Assembly (NCBI GenBank): GCA_964570205.1 | Contig: CAZMXI010000017.1 | Coordinates: forward strand, 1 to 39,335 | Source: CAZMXI01 sp964570205 | Lineage (GTDB): Bacteria > Planctomycetota > Phycisphaerae > Tepidisphaerales > Tepidisphaeraceae | Direction of reading: 5' to 3' | DNA length: 39,335 nucleotides | Shown: positions 1-8,000 of the stretch, piece after piece | Layout of the letters: every line of letters begins with the position of its first letter | Numbering within the stretch: position 1 is the stretch's first letter | Position numbers and translations under genes: made by a program | The notes under the pieces: generated by a model | Databases searched by the model: none | What the model saw: only the letters and a program-made list of their open reading frames with translations | What the model was told of the DNA's origin: nothing

Positions 1-660
1 AGCGCGCAACGTCATCGTGCTCGAAAGCGATTCAATGATCGCCGGCACATCAAAGATCATGTCGGCCGTGGTGCTGTCCTGCATGACCTGGCCGTTAAGG
101 ATCGTCCTGAGCCGCAGTGCATTCGGATCTGGCAGTTCATCCCGGGTCACGATGCACGGCCCCAGCGGGCAAAAGCCATCAAAACTCTTGCCCCTCGCCC
201 ACTGCCCGCCCCCCATCGCCTTGTCCTGCTGCCAATCGCGGGCCGAAACATCGTTGCCGCAGGTGTAACCGAAGACATAGTCCATCGCATCCTGCCGCGA
301 TACATCCTTCGCCGCCCGGCCGATGACGATCGCCAGCTCGCACTCGTAGTCCACCTTCTGGCTCCGCCGCGGCAGCGGGATCGGCGCCCCCGGGTGGTTG
401 AGCGTGTTGCCGCCCTTGATGAACAGCACCGGATGCAGCGGGATCGGCGAGTTGCTCTCGGCCGCGTGGGCACGATAGTTCAAGCCGATGCACAGGATGT
501 CGGCCGGAACCAGCGGGGCCAGCAGGCGGTCGATGGCCAGCGTGTCCCCGGTGACGCGGCATTGCCCGAGAAGGTCTCCCTCGATTCGCCGGGCATGCCC
601 GGAATCGAGCTGCTGGCCCACAAAGACTTGCCCGCCCGAAACAAAACGCACGATCCGCAT
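1..660 (-). CDS. Fumarylacetoacetate hydrolase (FAH) family protein, C-terminus cut by window edge
   Basis: The gene reads from an ATG at 660 and stays open to base 1, giving 220 residues; FAH proteins are usually about 280, so the C-terminal part lies outside. Visible family motifs, in order, are GLNYRAHAAE, NHPGAPIPLP, DYECELAIVIG, FGYTCGNDVSARD, KSFDGFCPLGP and TADMIFD. In this family the acidic residues of the ECE and NDVSARD segments bind a divalent metal, and members cleave or hydrate or decarboxylate 2-keto acids of aromatic or sugar-acid catabolism in the cytoplasm. The exact substrate cannot be read here. A good ribosome site (AAAGGAG) lies 5 bases before the ATG. It follows the glycosidase-like gene on the same strand after 70 bases, so the two may be co-transcribed and act in carbohydrate breakdown; that link is inference. 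Confidence 0.9.
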   Translation of the reverse strand, partial: MRIVRFVSGGQVFVGQQLDSGHARRIEGDLLGQCRVTGDTLAIDRLLAPLVPADILCIGLNYRAHAAESNSPIPLHPVLFIKGGNTLNHPGAPIPLPRRSQKVDYECELAIVIGRAAKDVSRQDAMDYVFGYTCGNDVSARDWQQDKAMGGGQWARGKSFDGFCPLGPCIVTRDELPDPNALRLRTILNGQVMQDSTTADMIFDVPAIIESLSSTMTLRA

Positions 661-730
661 AAGGCTCCTTTGCCCAAGCTTCTTCTTGCCCGCGACATGA
701 TACCAACCGTCGGCGGCATCGGGGCCAAGC

Positions 731-2734
731 TTACCGTGCCGCCTCCGTCCTTCGTTTCAGCGCTTCACTCAGTTCCTTTGCCGACAAGGGAGGGACAATT
801 TCGAAGCTGTCCTTGTCGTGGTCGACGGTAACGGTCGTGCCATCGGCGAAGCGAGTGCGATAGCGCCGACCCGTCGCATCAAGCAGCTCATGGCCTGTCA
901 TGGCGAGCAGCCCGACTCGCTGATGCAGGGCGGCCATCGTCCGCACTTTCTCCATCTCTTCCTTGCCCGGCGAGGTGGATGTGTACGGCACCCCGGCGCA
1001 CGCCAGGCCGTGCAGATAGGCCGAATCCTGCTTCGGAATCCCCCACCCGCCGCGCGACAGCGACCAGGGAGTCACCAGCGCATCGTGATACACCAGGGCA
1101 TGCAGCGGCACGGGAACGCCGAAAGCCTCGCCTGCGCCGGGGTTGGGATCCAGCGCAAACGGGGCATGATGCACCAGGTCAATATGCGGAATGGCCCAGT
1201 CGGCCGGTTCCTCGGAACTGACCACGCCCTCCAGGGCACGGATCAGGTCCAGACATCGGCTGCGGTATGCAAGGCACTGGCTCCGAGTCACGGGGTGGTC
1301 GCTGTTGTAGCACTCGTCGGGCGGAACCACGGCGAACACATCCAGGTACGCCCCGCGCAGCTTCACGCCCTGGGCAAGGATCGCCCGGTGGTTCTTGGCG
1401 ACATGCCCCGGGGCGAAGCTGGGACAGAGAATCGACTGCTTGCCGCCGAACCAGTCCGTGCCGAACGGGCGATTGCCCTTCTCATCCAGAATCGTCAGGT
1501 TGGCGTTGTAGCTGGCGGCATCGTGGTAGTAGTCGCGGTACTGATCGTGCACCGCAAAGACATAGCCCAGCTCATCGCAGGTATCGGCTAGCCGCCGCAT
1601 GCCATCCCACCCCCCCGCCTCCGGGCACGGCGGAAGGATGTCCGGATGCAGGTTGTCGTAGCCACGCAGGCCCCATCCATCCAGATGCACATAGAGCCGC
1701 TCCACGCCCAAGGCATGGAGCTTGCGCAGTTCCTCCGCCCGTGCATCGAACGTCACAAGCTGGTGATTCTCGGCCGGCCTGTCCTTCTTGTAGTAATTCG
1801 AATCAGGCTGGATGTGATACAGAATGGATGTGTGCAGCACTGGCGAGCCAATCAGCCTGGCGACGATAGGGCTGCGCGCGAACTTCTCCCTCAGCGAGAC
1901 GAAGCGACCCCTCTCCACGACGTATCTGCGATACCGCTTGGCAAGGTCCGCGTAGTTGCCACGATCGAGGATCGCGACACGGGCGCGCCGCGCATAGGCC
2001 AGCCTTCCCAGCGAGTGTACCCATCGGGTCTGGATTCGCGTCGGCCCGCCGGCCGGGTGCTCAAACCGGCAGCCGCCATCGTCAGGCGTTTCCAGGATGA
2101 CGATCGCGGCCGAGCCGGCCTTCTCGTGACCCCACCAGGGCATGTACAACCCCCGGCCGTAGCTCATGTCGTCGTAAAGGCGAACCTGCCTGGGCCAGTT
2201 TCCGGGCAACAGCATCCCCTGCATGTAGGGCACCACGGTACGATCGAGGCCGGCCGGCTCGAAAGCCCGCGGCCAGCGGCATTCTCTCACCCGCGCCTCT
2301 CCCTCGGTGGCCACCACGTCAAACGTCAGTTCCTCGCCGACGTGATCCATGCAGACAAACAGCCGGATGGAGAAATCGAGCGGCTTGCCGCTGTGCGGGA
2401 ACTCGCTGAAAGCAATCCGTAGCCCGGTGCGGGCCCCGTCGGACCACTCCGTGGTTTCGACCTTCCTGGCCCCCAGGAAATTCAGCGACAGGCGATGTCC
2501 TTCAGACTCGACGATCAGATCCTCCCTGCCAGCCGGTTCGAACTTCCACACAGTCGGACCCGAGGCGATATCGACAGCCAGCGTGCCCGGGTCGAGCTTG
2601 AGCGTGCGGCTCTCGCCCTGGATGGTCCATTTCCCCTGCTCACGGCTTACCCGTGGCACAACCGGCCGGGTTTGCGCCGCCGCAGAGCCAGCCGCCAGAA
2701 ACGCCATCAGGCTCACGATCAGCCAGTTCGACAT
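731..2734 (-). CDS. Secreted putative glycoside hydrolase, TIM-barrel (DUF5696-like)
   Basis: The protein has 667 residues. The ATG at 2734 was chosen because it starts a clear signal peptide (MSNWLIVSLMAFLAAGSAAAQ) and has GGGAGG just upstream (2739-2744), although the frame stays open further. The first third looks like a beta-sandwich. The second part looks like a TIM barrel: VERLYVHLDGWGLRGYDN, then EAGGWDGMRRLAD, ELGYVFAVHDQYRDYY, RGAYLDVFAVVPPDE and VVSSEEPADW. This pattern resembles the DUF5696 group, which I recall as related in fold to glycoside hydrolases such as GH101. Asp in AYLDVF and Glu in SSEEP are candidate acidic catalytic residues, by inference only. It is probably exported and acts on an environmental or host glycan. 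Substrate and family are not certain. It is divergent from the kinase gene, 158 bases apart. Confidence 0.75.
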   Translation of the reverse strand: MSNWLIVSLMAFLAAGSAAAQTRPVVPRVSREQGKWTIQGESRTLKLDPGTLAVDIASGPTVWKFEPAGREDLIVESEGHRLSLNFLGARKVETTEWSDGARTGLRIAFSEFPHSGKPLDFSIRLFVCMDHVGEELTFDVVATEGEARVRECRWPRAFEPAGLDRTVVPYMQGMLLPGNWPRQVRLYDDMSYGRGLYMPWWGHEKAGSAAIVILETPDDGGCRFEHPAGGPTRIQTRWVHSLGRLAYARRARVAILDRGNYADLAKRYRRYVVERGRFVSLREKFARSPIVARLIGSPVLHTSILYHIQPDSNYYKKDRPAENHQLVTFDARAEELRKLHALGVERLYVHLDGWGLRGYDNLHPDILPPCPEAGGWDGMRRLADTCDELGYVFAVHDQYRDYYHDAASYNANLTILDEKGNRPFGTDWFGGKQSILCPSFAPGHVAKNHRAILAQGVKLRGAYLDVFAVVPPDECYNSDHPVTRSQCLAYRSRCLDLIRALEGVVSSEEPADWAIPHIDLVHHAPFALDPNPGAGEAFGVPVPLHALVYHDALVTPWSLSRGGWGIPKQDSAYLHGLACAGVPYTSTSPGKEEMEKVRTMAALHQRVGLLAMTGHELLDATGRRYRTRFADGTTVTVDHDKDSFEIVPPLSAKELSEALKRRTEAAR

Positions 2735-2892
2735 GAAACCTCCCACGCGAGACTCGGTGCGGCCCAAGATACCCGAGACGGCGACCCGGCAATAGCCTCG
2801 GCGCCAGCCGGGTGCGATTGGCGCGCGTCGACACGCCCGACGCCTCCGTGTATCGTACACTTGCGTCTATTCGCCAGAGGAGCCGCTGCCTC

Positions 2893-5442
2893 ATGGATAG
2901 TCCGGTGTCGCAACAGACTCTGACCGATCCGCTGCTCACCGGCGATCCGGCATCTCGGGCAACCGACACGACGCGAACCAGCGAAGCGCCGCCCGACCTG
3001 GCCGGCTATGAGATCACCGGCCGCCTGGGCGAGGGCGGCATGGGCGTGGTCTGGTCCGCCATTCAGCTCAGCACCAATCAGAAAGTCGCCATCAAGCTCA
3101 TGGGGGCGGCCGGGCTCGGCTCAGAGCGGCTCAAAGCTCGCTTCGCCCGCGAAGTGGAATTGGCCGCCGGACTGCGCCATCCGAACATCGCTCGGGTCTA
3201 CGACAGCGGTCTGCATCGCGGCGTCTACTTCTACGCGATGGAACTCATCGATGGCGTGCCGCTCGATCGCTACGCCGCGGCCAACCGGCTCTCCCGCCGA
3301 CAGATCGTCGGGCTGATGAGCCGGGTTTGCCGCGGGATGGAGCATGCGCATCAGCGCGGCGTGATCCATCGTGACCTCAAGCCGTCGAACATCCTGGTCG
3401 GCGAAGACGGCCAGCCGCACATCGTCGATTTTGGCCTGGCCAAGAGCCTTCTTAGCGACTCGCAGATGGAAGTCACCGTCCAGGGGGCGGTCACGGGCAC
3501 CCTGGCTTACATGTCGCCCGAGCAGGCTGGCGGGAGGATTGACGAGATCGGCACACGCTCCGACGTGTACAGCCTGGGCGTCATCCTCTACAAATTGTTG
3601 ACCGGCCAGGACCCGCACGACCATTCCGGTCCGCTGACACAGGTTCTGGCGCGCATCTCCGATGAAGATCCTCGCCCCCCACGAAGGTTCGCAAAGGTGG
3701 ATCGGGAACTGGAGGCGATGCTCGGCAAGGCCCTGGCGCGGCAGCCGCAGCGTCGCTACGGCACCGCCGGCGAAATGGCCGACGACCTCGATCGTTACCT
3801 GGCGGGGGAGCCTCTGGCGGCCCGTCGTCCGACGGTCGCCTATGTCACGCGGAAATGGCTGCGGCGGAGAAGGGTTCCCCTGACGATCGCCCTCCTGCTG
3901 ATGGCGACCGCCATCTCCGCAGCTTCGTACCTCGTCAACAGCCGGAGCAAGCGCCTCACGCAGGCGCGCGAGGCGGTCAGTTCGGGCATCGCCTGCGAGC
4001 AGCGCGGGAAGTGGGCTGAGGCCCTGGGCCTCTATCGCACCGCGTTGTCGCTGGATCATCCTGATCCGATCGCGGTGCGCCTGCGCATGCTGCGTTGCAT
4101 GGAGGCGACCGAAGATAGCGCCTCGCTGATGGCCGAAATCACGAATCTGGGCTCGCGCGATGATCTCGGTGCGCACCGCGCTGAGGTGCTCGTCTGGCGG
4201 GGCGTCGTCGGGCGCATGGGGGGCCTGCAGAATGCCGATGATCTGATCCGCCAAGCCTTGCAAGCCGACCCGCCTCTGAACGCCGCCGAGGCGGCCTACG
4301 CGCGCGGCTTGATCGCACCCACCACTCTTACGGCGGTCGGGCATTTCCAGGCCGCGATCGACGCCGATCCCTTCCACGCGGGCGCCTGGGGCCGCCTGCC
4401 GTTGTGCCTCCTGATGGTCGGGCGCGGCGATGAGGCCCGTCAGAAGGCGCGCGTCGCGATGGAACTGCTGCCTGATGATCCGATGCCCCTGGTCATTCTC
4501 GCGGTGGATGCGACAATCAGAGGCGACGAGGCTGCCGCCAACGGGCACATCGCAACTCTGCGGGCCAAGGGCAAGACCAATCCCGCCGGAATCAGCATCC
4601 TCGAGGGTGCGATGGATCTGGTTCGCCGCACGATGCGCCAGGAATCCGTGATGGTTGCGGCCGGACGGCTTGCCCTGCGTGTCAACTCGGAACTGGCCCG
4701 GGCCGGCGTGAGCCTGGAATCCGGAGCGGATTTCCTCGGCCGCCTTCCGGTCAGCACGCGCCAGGCCGCTGCGCATTTCCTCCGCGGGCTGGTTCTGGTC
4801 AACCTGTTCAAGAGCCGCGCTCTGGATGAATTCACCGCCGCCGCGAAGCTGCACGAGGATGGCGCCATCCATCTTCTGCGGGGCTGCCTGATGCTGGATC
4901 TCGGCCGGGCCCAGGAGGCCGAGCAGGCCTTTACCGAGGCCCTCAAGGGCGGCACCGCCTTCCACCTCTACCGAAAGAACGCGTTGCTCGGGCTGTTTCT
5001 CGCCCAGATGAACCTGGCCGCCGCCGAGGCTAAATCGGGCAACCCGGCGTTTTCTGAACGAGCGGCGAAGACGCTTCGCCTCGTCGCCGACGAGGGCGTC
5101 CTTCCGGACGAACTGGCCGCCGGGTCCGTCGAGCTTGCCGTGGCATTCGATGACCTGTTCCTCGCCCGACGGATATGGGAGAGCTGGCGTCGCCGTCAGC
5201 CGGACTCCCCCGCTTTGCTGATCAGCCGGGCGCATATCGAGTACTACTCCGGCGCCTACGCTTGGGCGATCTGGTACGCCGACAAAGCCGCTGCCACCGC
5301 CGCGGGAGATCAGAGCGTGCTCGCTGCCGCCAATCGGGTTCGGACGCTCGCGAAGGACAGGCTCGCCAGAACCGACCTGGCGCCACTCTCGCCCAGACAG
5401 ATGATGGAGCTCGACCGGCGCACGTTCGGGCCCGGCCAGTAA
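2893..5442 (+). CDS. Membrane-anchored Ser/Thr protein kinase with C-terminal TPR-like region
   Basis: The protein has 849 residues from the ATG at 2893, which has AGAGGAG 10 bases upstream; a longer GTG-started frame adds 27 unlikely residues. The Hanks-type kinase domain spans about residues 39-305: P-loop GEGGMG (46-51), catalytic Lys in VAIK (68), HRDLKPSN with Asp161, DFGLA (179-183), and SPEQ of the activation segment. All key residues are present, so it should be active. A single membrane helix lies at about 330-347 (PLTIALLLMATAISAASYL), leaving the kinase cytoplasmic. The remaining 500 residues are Ala/Leu-rich helical repeats of TPR style (for example LGRAQEAEQAFTEAL). Planctomycetes carry many such sensor kinases; the signal and targets are unknown. 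Its stop lies 8 bases from the convergent stop of the next gene. Confidence 0.93.
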   Translation: MDSPVSQQTLTDPLLTGDPASRATDTTRTSEAPPDLAGYEITGRLGEGGMGVVWSAIQLSTNQKVAIKLMGAAGLGSERLKARFAREVELAAGLRHPNIARVYDSGLHRGVYFYAMELIDGVPLDRYAAANRLSRRQIVGLMSRVCRGMEHAHQRGVIHRDLKPSNILVGEDGQPHIVDFGLAKSLLSDSQMEVTVQGAVTGTLAYMSPEQAGGRIDEIGTRSDVYSLGVILYKLLTGQDPHDHSGPLTQVLARISDEDPRPPRRFAKVDRELEAMLGKALARQPQRRYGTAGEMADDLDRYLAGEPLAARRPTVAYVTRKWLRRRRVPLTIALLLMATAISAASYLVNSRSKRLTQAREAVSSGIACEQRGKWAEALGLYRTALSLDHPDPIAVRLRMLRCMEATEDSASLMAEITNLGSRDDLGAHRAEVLVWRGVVGRMGGLQNADDLIRQALQADPPLNAAEAAYARGLIAPTTLTAVGHFQAAIDADPFHAGAWGRLPLCLLMVGRGDEARQKARVAMELLPDDPMPLVILAVDATIRGDEAAANGHIATLRAKGKTNPAGISILEGAMDLVRRTMRQESVMVAAGRLALRVNSELARAGVSLESGADFLGRLPVSTRQAAAHFLRGLVLVNLFKSRALDEFTAAAKLHEDGAIHLLRGCLMLDLGRAQEAEQAFTEALKGGTAFHLYRKNALLGLFLAQMNLAAAEAKSGNPAFSERAAKTLRLVADEGVLPDELAAGSVELAVAFDDLFLARRIWESWRRRQPDSPALLISRAHIEYYSGAYAWAIWYADKAAATAAGDQSVLAAANRVRTLAKDRLARTDLAPLSPRQMMELDRRTFGPGQ

Positions 5443-5450
5443 GCCCCGCC

Positions 5451-6314
5451 TCAATCATCATCGGCGCCCGTGGTCGCGAAATCGGCCCAGACGGGACGAT
5501 GGTCCGACACATCGTCGCCGGCGCGGGGGTCGTCGTTGTCGAACATGGTCTCATCGAACGGCACCACGCCGACCCGGCCGGACCATTCGCGGGTGTGGTC
5601 GCGGTTGATCAACAGGTTGTCGTACACCTCCCTGGATGACAGGTTGGTCGGCCTGGTATTCAGGGCAATCCAGCCGGCAGACGCGAAACAGGTCAGGTTC
5701 TCCTTGCCCTTTTGCTCGTTGAAGTCGCCCAGGACTATGATGTCGCGCTCGGGGCCGGTCCTGGCCATCTGCTGGACGATCTGCGCCAGGGCCTGGGCCT
5801 CGGATCGGCGGCGATCAACGTCGCCCCAGCTCAGGTGGACCGTCACAAGGGCGAAGTCGAACTGGCCGGCCTTGAATGCGCCGATCCAGGGACGTCTCGC
5901 GAACACCTCCGCCCCGGGGGCATCGAGCAGACGGGGCTCATCCACTGGCTCCATGACATTGGCCTTGTAGATGAAGGCGAACCGCTCGCCGTCGCCGGCG
6001 GGGTCGCTGACAACATGCCGCCACGGCTCGCCGAGTTGCCGCCGCAGCCGCTGGACCGCCTGACCCTGCTGCTGCACCTCCTGGATCGCGACCAGATCGA
6101 AATTCTCCTGCTGGATGATCTTCGCGATCGTCACCAGGTCGGGGCGGGCGCGCTCGGAGAACTTCTTCAGGTTCCAGGTGGCCACGCGGACCGACGGGCC
6201 GGTCGCCATGGGCCAGCGCTGCGACCGCTGCCACAGGATGAAGCCCGCGATGGTCGCCATGACGACGATGACGACCACGACAGATGGATTGGTCTTCGTG
6301 CGGCGCCGGGCCAT
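5451..6314 (-). CDS. Membrane-anchored endonuclease/exonuclease/phosphatase (EEP) family protein
   Basis: The protein has 287 residues. The ATG at 6314 is preceded by a perfect AAGGAGG, so the 52-residue upstream extension was rejected. Residues 11-28 form a hydrophobic N-terminal anchor after a basic start (MARRRTK). The EEP fold follows: VATWNLKKF (Asn48), VAIQEV (Glu79), VTVHLSWG, VLGDFNE and C-terminal VSDHRPVWADF. These are the metal-binding and catalytic positions of the DNase I/exonuclease III/phosphodiesterase superfamily, all intact. The substrate could be nucleic acid, a phospholipid or an inositol phosphate; the anchor suggests action outside the cytoplasm. It lies 37 bases downstream of nuoD on the same strand, so it may be the second gene of that transcript, with no obvious functional link. 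Confidence 0.88.
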   Translation of the reverse strand: MARRRTKTNPSVVVVIVVMATIAGFILWQRSQRWPMATGPSVRVATWNLKKFSERARPDLVTIAKIIQQENFDLVAIQEVQQQGQAVQRLRRQLGEPWRHVVSDPAGDGERFAFIYKANVMEPVDEPRLLDAPGAEVFARRPWIGAFKAGQFDFALVTVHLSWGDVDRRRSEAQALAQIVQQMARTGPERDIIVLGDFNEQKGKENLTCFASAGWIALNTRPTNLSSREVYDNLLINRDHTREWSGRVGVVPFDETMFDNDDPRAGDDVSDHRPVWADFATTGADDD

Positions 6315-6317
6315 GGT

Positions 6318-6324
6318 CCTCCTT
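6318..6324 (-). promoter_or_regulatory. Ribosome binding site AAGGAGG that fixes the EEP gene start
   Basis: On the minus strand AAGGAGG lies 3 bases before ATG 6314. It is a full anti-SD match and decides this start over the longer open frame. Confidence 0.75.
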
Positions 6325-6351
6325 GACACGAGCCAGGGTGCGCGTGAGGCT

Positions 6352-7548
6352 TCAGCGATCCACTTCACCCATGACGATGTCAATCGAGCCGACGATGGCG
6401 GGCACGTCGGCCAGCAGCACATCGCGGCAGAGCTCGCCAGTGACGGCGAGATTGACGAATGACGGCCCACGGATCTTCACCCGGTATGGAATCGGGCCGC
6501 CCTGGCTTTCGATGTAGAAGCCGAGGTGGCCGCGCGGGTTTTCGGTTTCGACGTAGACCTCGCCCGGCGGGACCTTCATCGCGCGGGGCAGTTTGGCGCG
6601 ATACGGGCCGTCGGGAATCCGTCTGATGCACTGTCGCAGGATGCGGCAGCACTGCTTCATTTCCTGCATCTTGACCCAGTAGCGGTCCCAGCAGTCGCCA
6701 AGCTGGCCCATCCGGCCATCGCCGACGCAGACGTCGAACTCGAGATTCGGGTAGATCGAGTACGGGCGGTCCTTGCGAAGGTCGATGGGGACTCCGGAGC
6801 CGCGGATCATCGGCCCGCTGCAGGCGTAGTTGATGGCAAGTTCCCTGCTGAGGACGCCCACTTTGCCGGTTCGTTTGATGAAGATGTGATTATAGGTAAG
6901 CAGGTCGTTGTATTCGTCGATCTTGGGCTCGAAGTAGTCGATGAACTCGGTGAGTTTTTCCAGGAACTGTGGAGGCAGGTCGTAGGTGACGCCGCCGAGG
7001 TTGATGTAACTGAGGGTAAGGCGGGCGCCGCACAACTGTTCGAAGAGGTCCAGGATGTATTCCCGCTCGCGGAAGGCGTAGAGAAACGGGGTAAAGGCCC
7101 CGAGGTCCATGCCATAGCAGCCGAACGAGACCAGGTGGGAAGCGATGCGGTTGAGTTCCATCGCAATGACACGGATGTACTCAGCGCGGGGAGGAACCTC
7201 GACATCGGCGAGTTTCTCGACGGCCATCGCCCACGCCTGGTTGTTGTTCATGGCGGTGAGGTAGTCGAGGCGGTCGGTGTAGCCGATGTACTGGTAGTAG
7301 GCGAGGTTCTCGGCAATCTTCTCCTTGCAGCGGTGGAGGTAGCCAAGATGGGGGACAGCCTCGAGGACCATTTCGCCGTCGGTGCGGAGGACGATGCGCA
7401 GGACACCATGGGTGGAGGGGTGCTGGGGGCCCATGTTGACGAGCATTTCCTCGGACTGGACGTCGATCTGCTCGTCGGAGCCGTCGCCGAGAAGGCCGAA
7501 ATCCACGACTTTTTCGGGCGCCTGCCCGGTAATGGATTGGGTGGTCAT
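6352..7548 (-). CDS. nuoD: NADH-quinone oxidoreductase subunit D (complex I 49 kDa subunit)
   Basis: The protein has 398 residues from ATG 7548 (GGAGAT about 7 bases upstream); the frame is open further upstream but that sequence is not conserved in style. Hallmarks are NMGPQHPSTHGV near residues 38-49, PHLGYLHRCKEKIAE, YTDRLDYLTAMNNNQAW, ELNRIASHL, RGSGVPIDLRKDRPYSIY, and the typical C-terminus IDIVMGEVDR. NuoD forms part of the peripheral arm of complex I next to the quinone site, at the cytoplasmic side of the membrane. Length and ends agree with a full-length subunit. It is odd that no other nuo gene lies beside it: the flanks are a porin gene upstream and an EEP gene downstream. Either the nuo genes are scattered in this genome or this is an additional copy. 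Confidence 0.96.
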   Translation of the reverse strand: MTTQSITGQAPEKVVDFGLLGDGSDEQIDVQSEEMLVNMGPQHPSTHGVLRIVLRTDGEMVLEAVPHLGYLHRCKEKIAENLAYYQYIGYTDRLDYLTAMNNNQAWAMAVEKLADVEVPPRAEYIRVIAMELNRIASHLVSFGCYGMDLGAFTPFLYAFREREYILDLFEQLCGARLTLSYINLGGVTYDLPPQFLEKLTEFIDYFEPKIDEYNDLLTYNHIFIKRTGKVGVLSRELAINYACSGPMIRGSGVPIDLRKDRPYSIYPNLEFDVCVGDGRMGQLGDCWDRYWVKMQEMKQCCRILRQCIRRIPDGPYRAKLPRAMKVPPGEVYVETENPRGHLGFYIESQGGPIPYRVKIRGPSFVNLAVTGELCRDVLLADVPAIVGSIDIVMGEVDR

Positions 7549-8000
7549 TGGTGCGATCTCCAAGAAGCCAGGGATTCTAGGGAAGACGGGGAGTGTTTGC
7601 CAGAACAGAGGCTCCGGCAAATCCGCACTGATCTGGTACGGGCATTGGGTTCGTTTTGCCAATTTGCATGGGGGTGATGGGGAAGACCGCGTTCTTGCTA
7701 GCTCCAGATGGGTCTGCGCTTGGGTTCGTCTGGGTTCGTTTGTGGAATGGTCCGCAGTCAGGCCAATGGTGCGTGGTGGAGAGCATGGGGCCTCCCTTTT
7801 CATGTTGCTGGCCGCCAGCCAAATCGCACCGGAGGGGTGCGGGATAGTCGGCGAGTTTGTCTGTTCTATATACGTTTGAAGAGGGAAAATGTTTCCGTCG
7901 ATGCGAACTTTTTTCACATTTTTATGTGAGTTATCATAGGAAGATGAGGCAGGCCACAGTCGGCCGGGTTCAGCAGCCGAGCGGCGTCGGCTTCGTCGGG
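7549..8000. other. Non-coding 452-base stretch with repeated TGGGTTCGT words
   Basis: No convincing gene is visible between nuoD and the porin gene. The 9-mer TGGGTTCGT occurs three times (7646-7654, 7721-7729, 7731-7739). The first is followed by TTTGCC and the last by TTGTG. On the minus strand these words read as ACGAACCCA and translate to TNP-like fragments. I recall similar short TNP-coding intergenic repeats in planctomycete genomes, so this may be a degenerate copy of a dispersed element. Nearer 7860-7940 the sequence becomes AT-rich, with a palindrome at 7914-7929 and TATATA at about 7867-7872, and could hold the nuoD promoter. I see no clear -35/-10 pair. Confidence 0.5.
7914..7929. 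promoter_or_regulatory. Palindrome TCACAT-N4-ATGTGA, possible operator
   Basis: This is a perfect 6+6 inverted repeat with a 4-base T/A centre, flanked by a T6 run on one side. It lies 366 bases upstream of nuoD and 72 bases after the porin stop. It lacks a following T-run on the minus strand, so it is not a standard terminator for the porin gene. The arms recall dimeric regulator sites; the regulator is unknown. Confidence 0.35.

Noticed and set aside
2848..2860. GTGTA-TCG-TACAC dyad between the glycosidase-like and kinase genes as an operator
   Set aside because: The arms are only 5 bases and no promoter boxes can be placed around it with confidence.
3121..5454. Open frame of 777 codons opposite the kinase gene
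   Set aside because: The kinase frame has all catalytic motifs; this one has none.
7577..7822. Possible 81-residue protein on the minus strand between nuoD and the porin gene
   Set aside because: No ribosome site or domain; its KRTQTNP/KTNPM words derive from the repeated TGGGTTCGT element and look non-coding.
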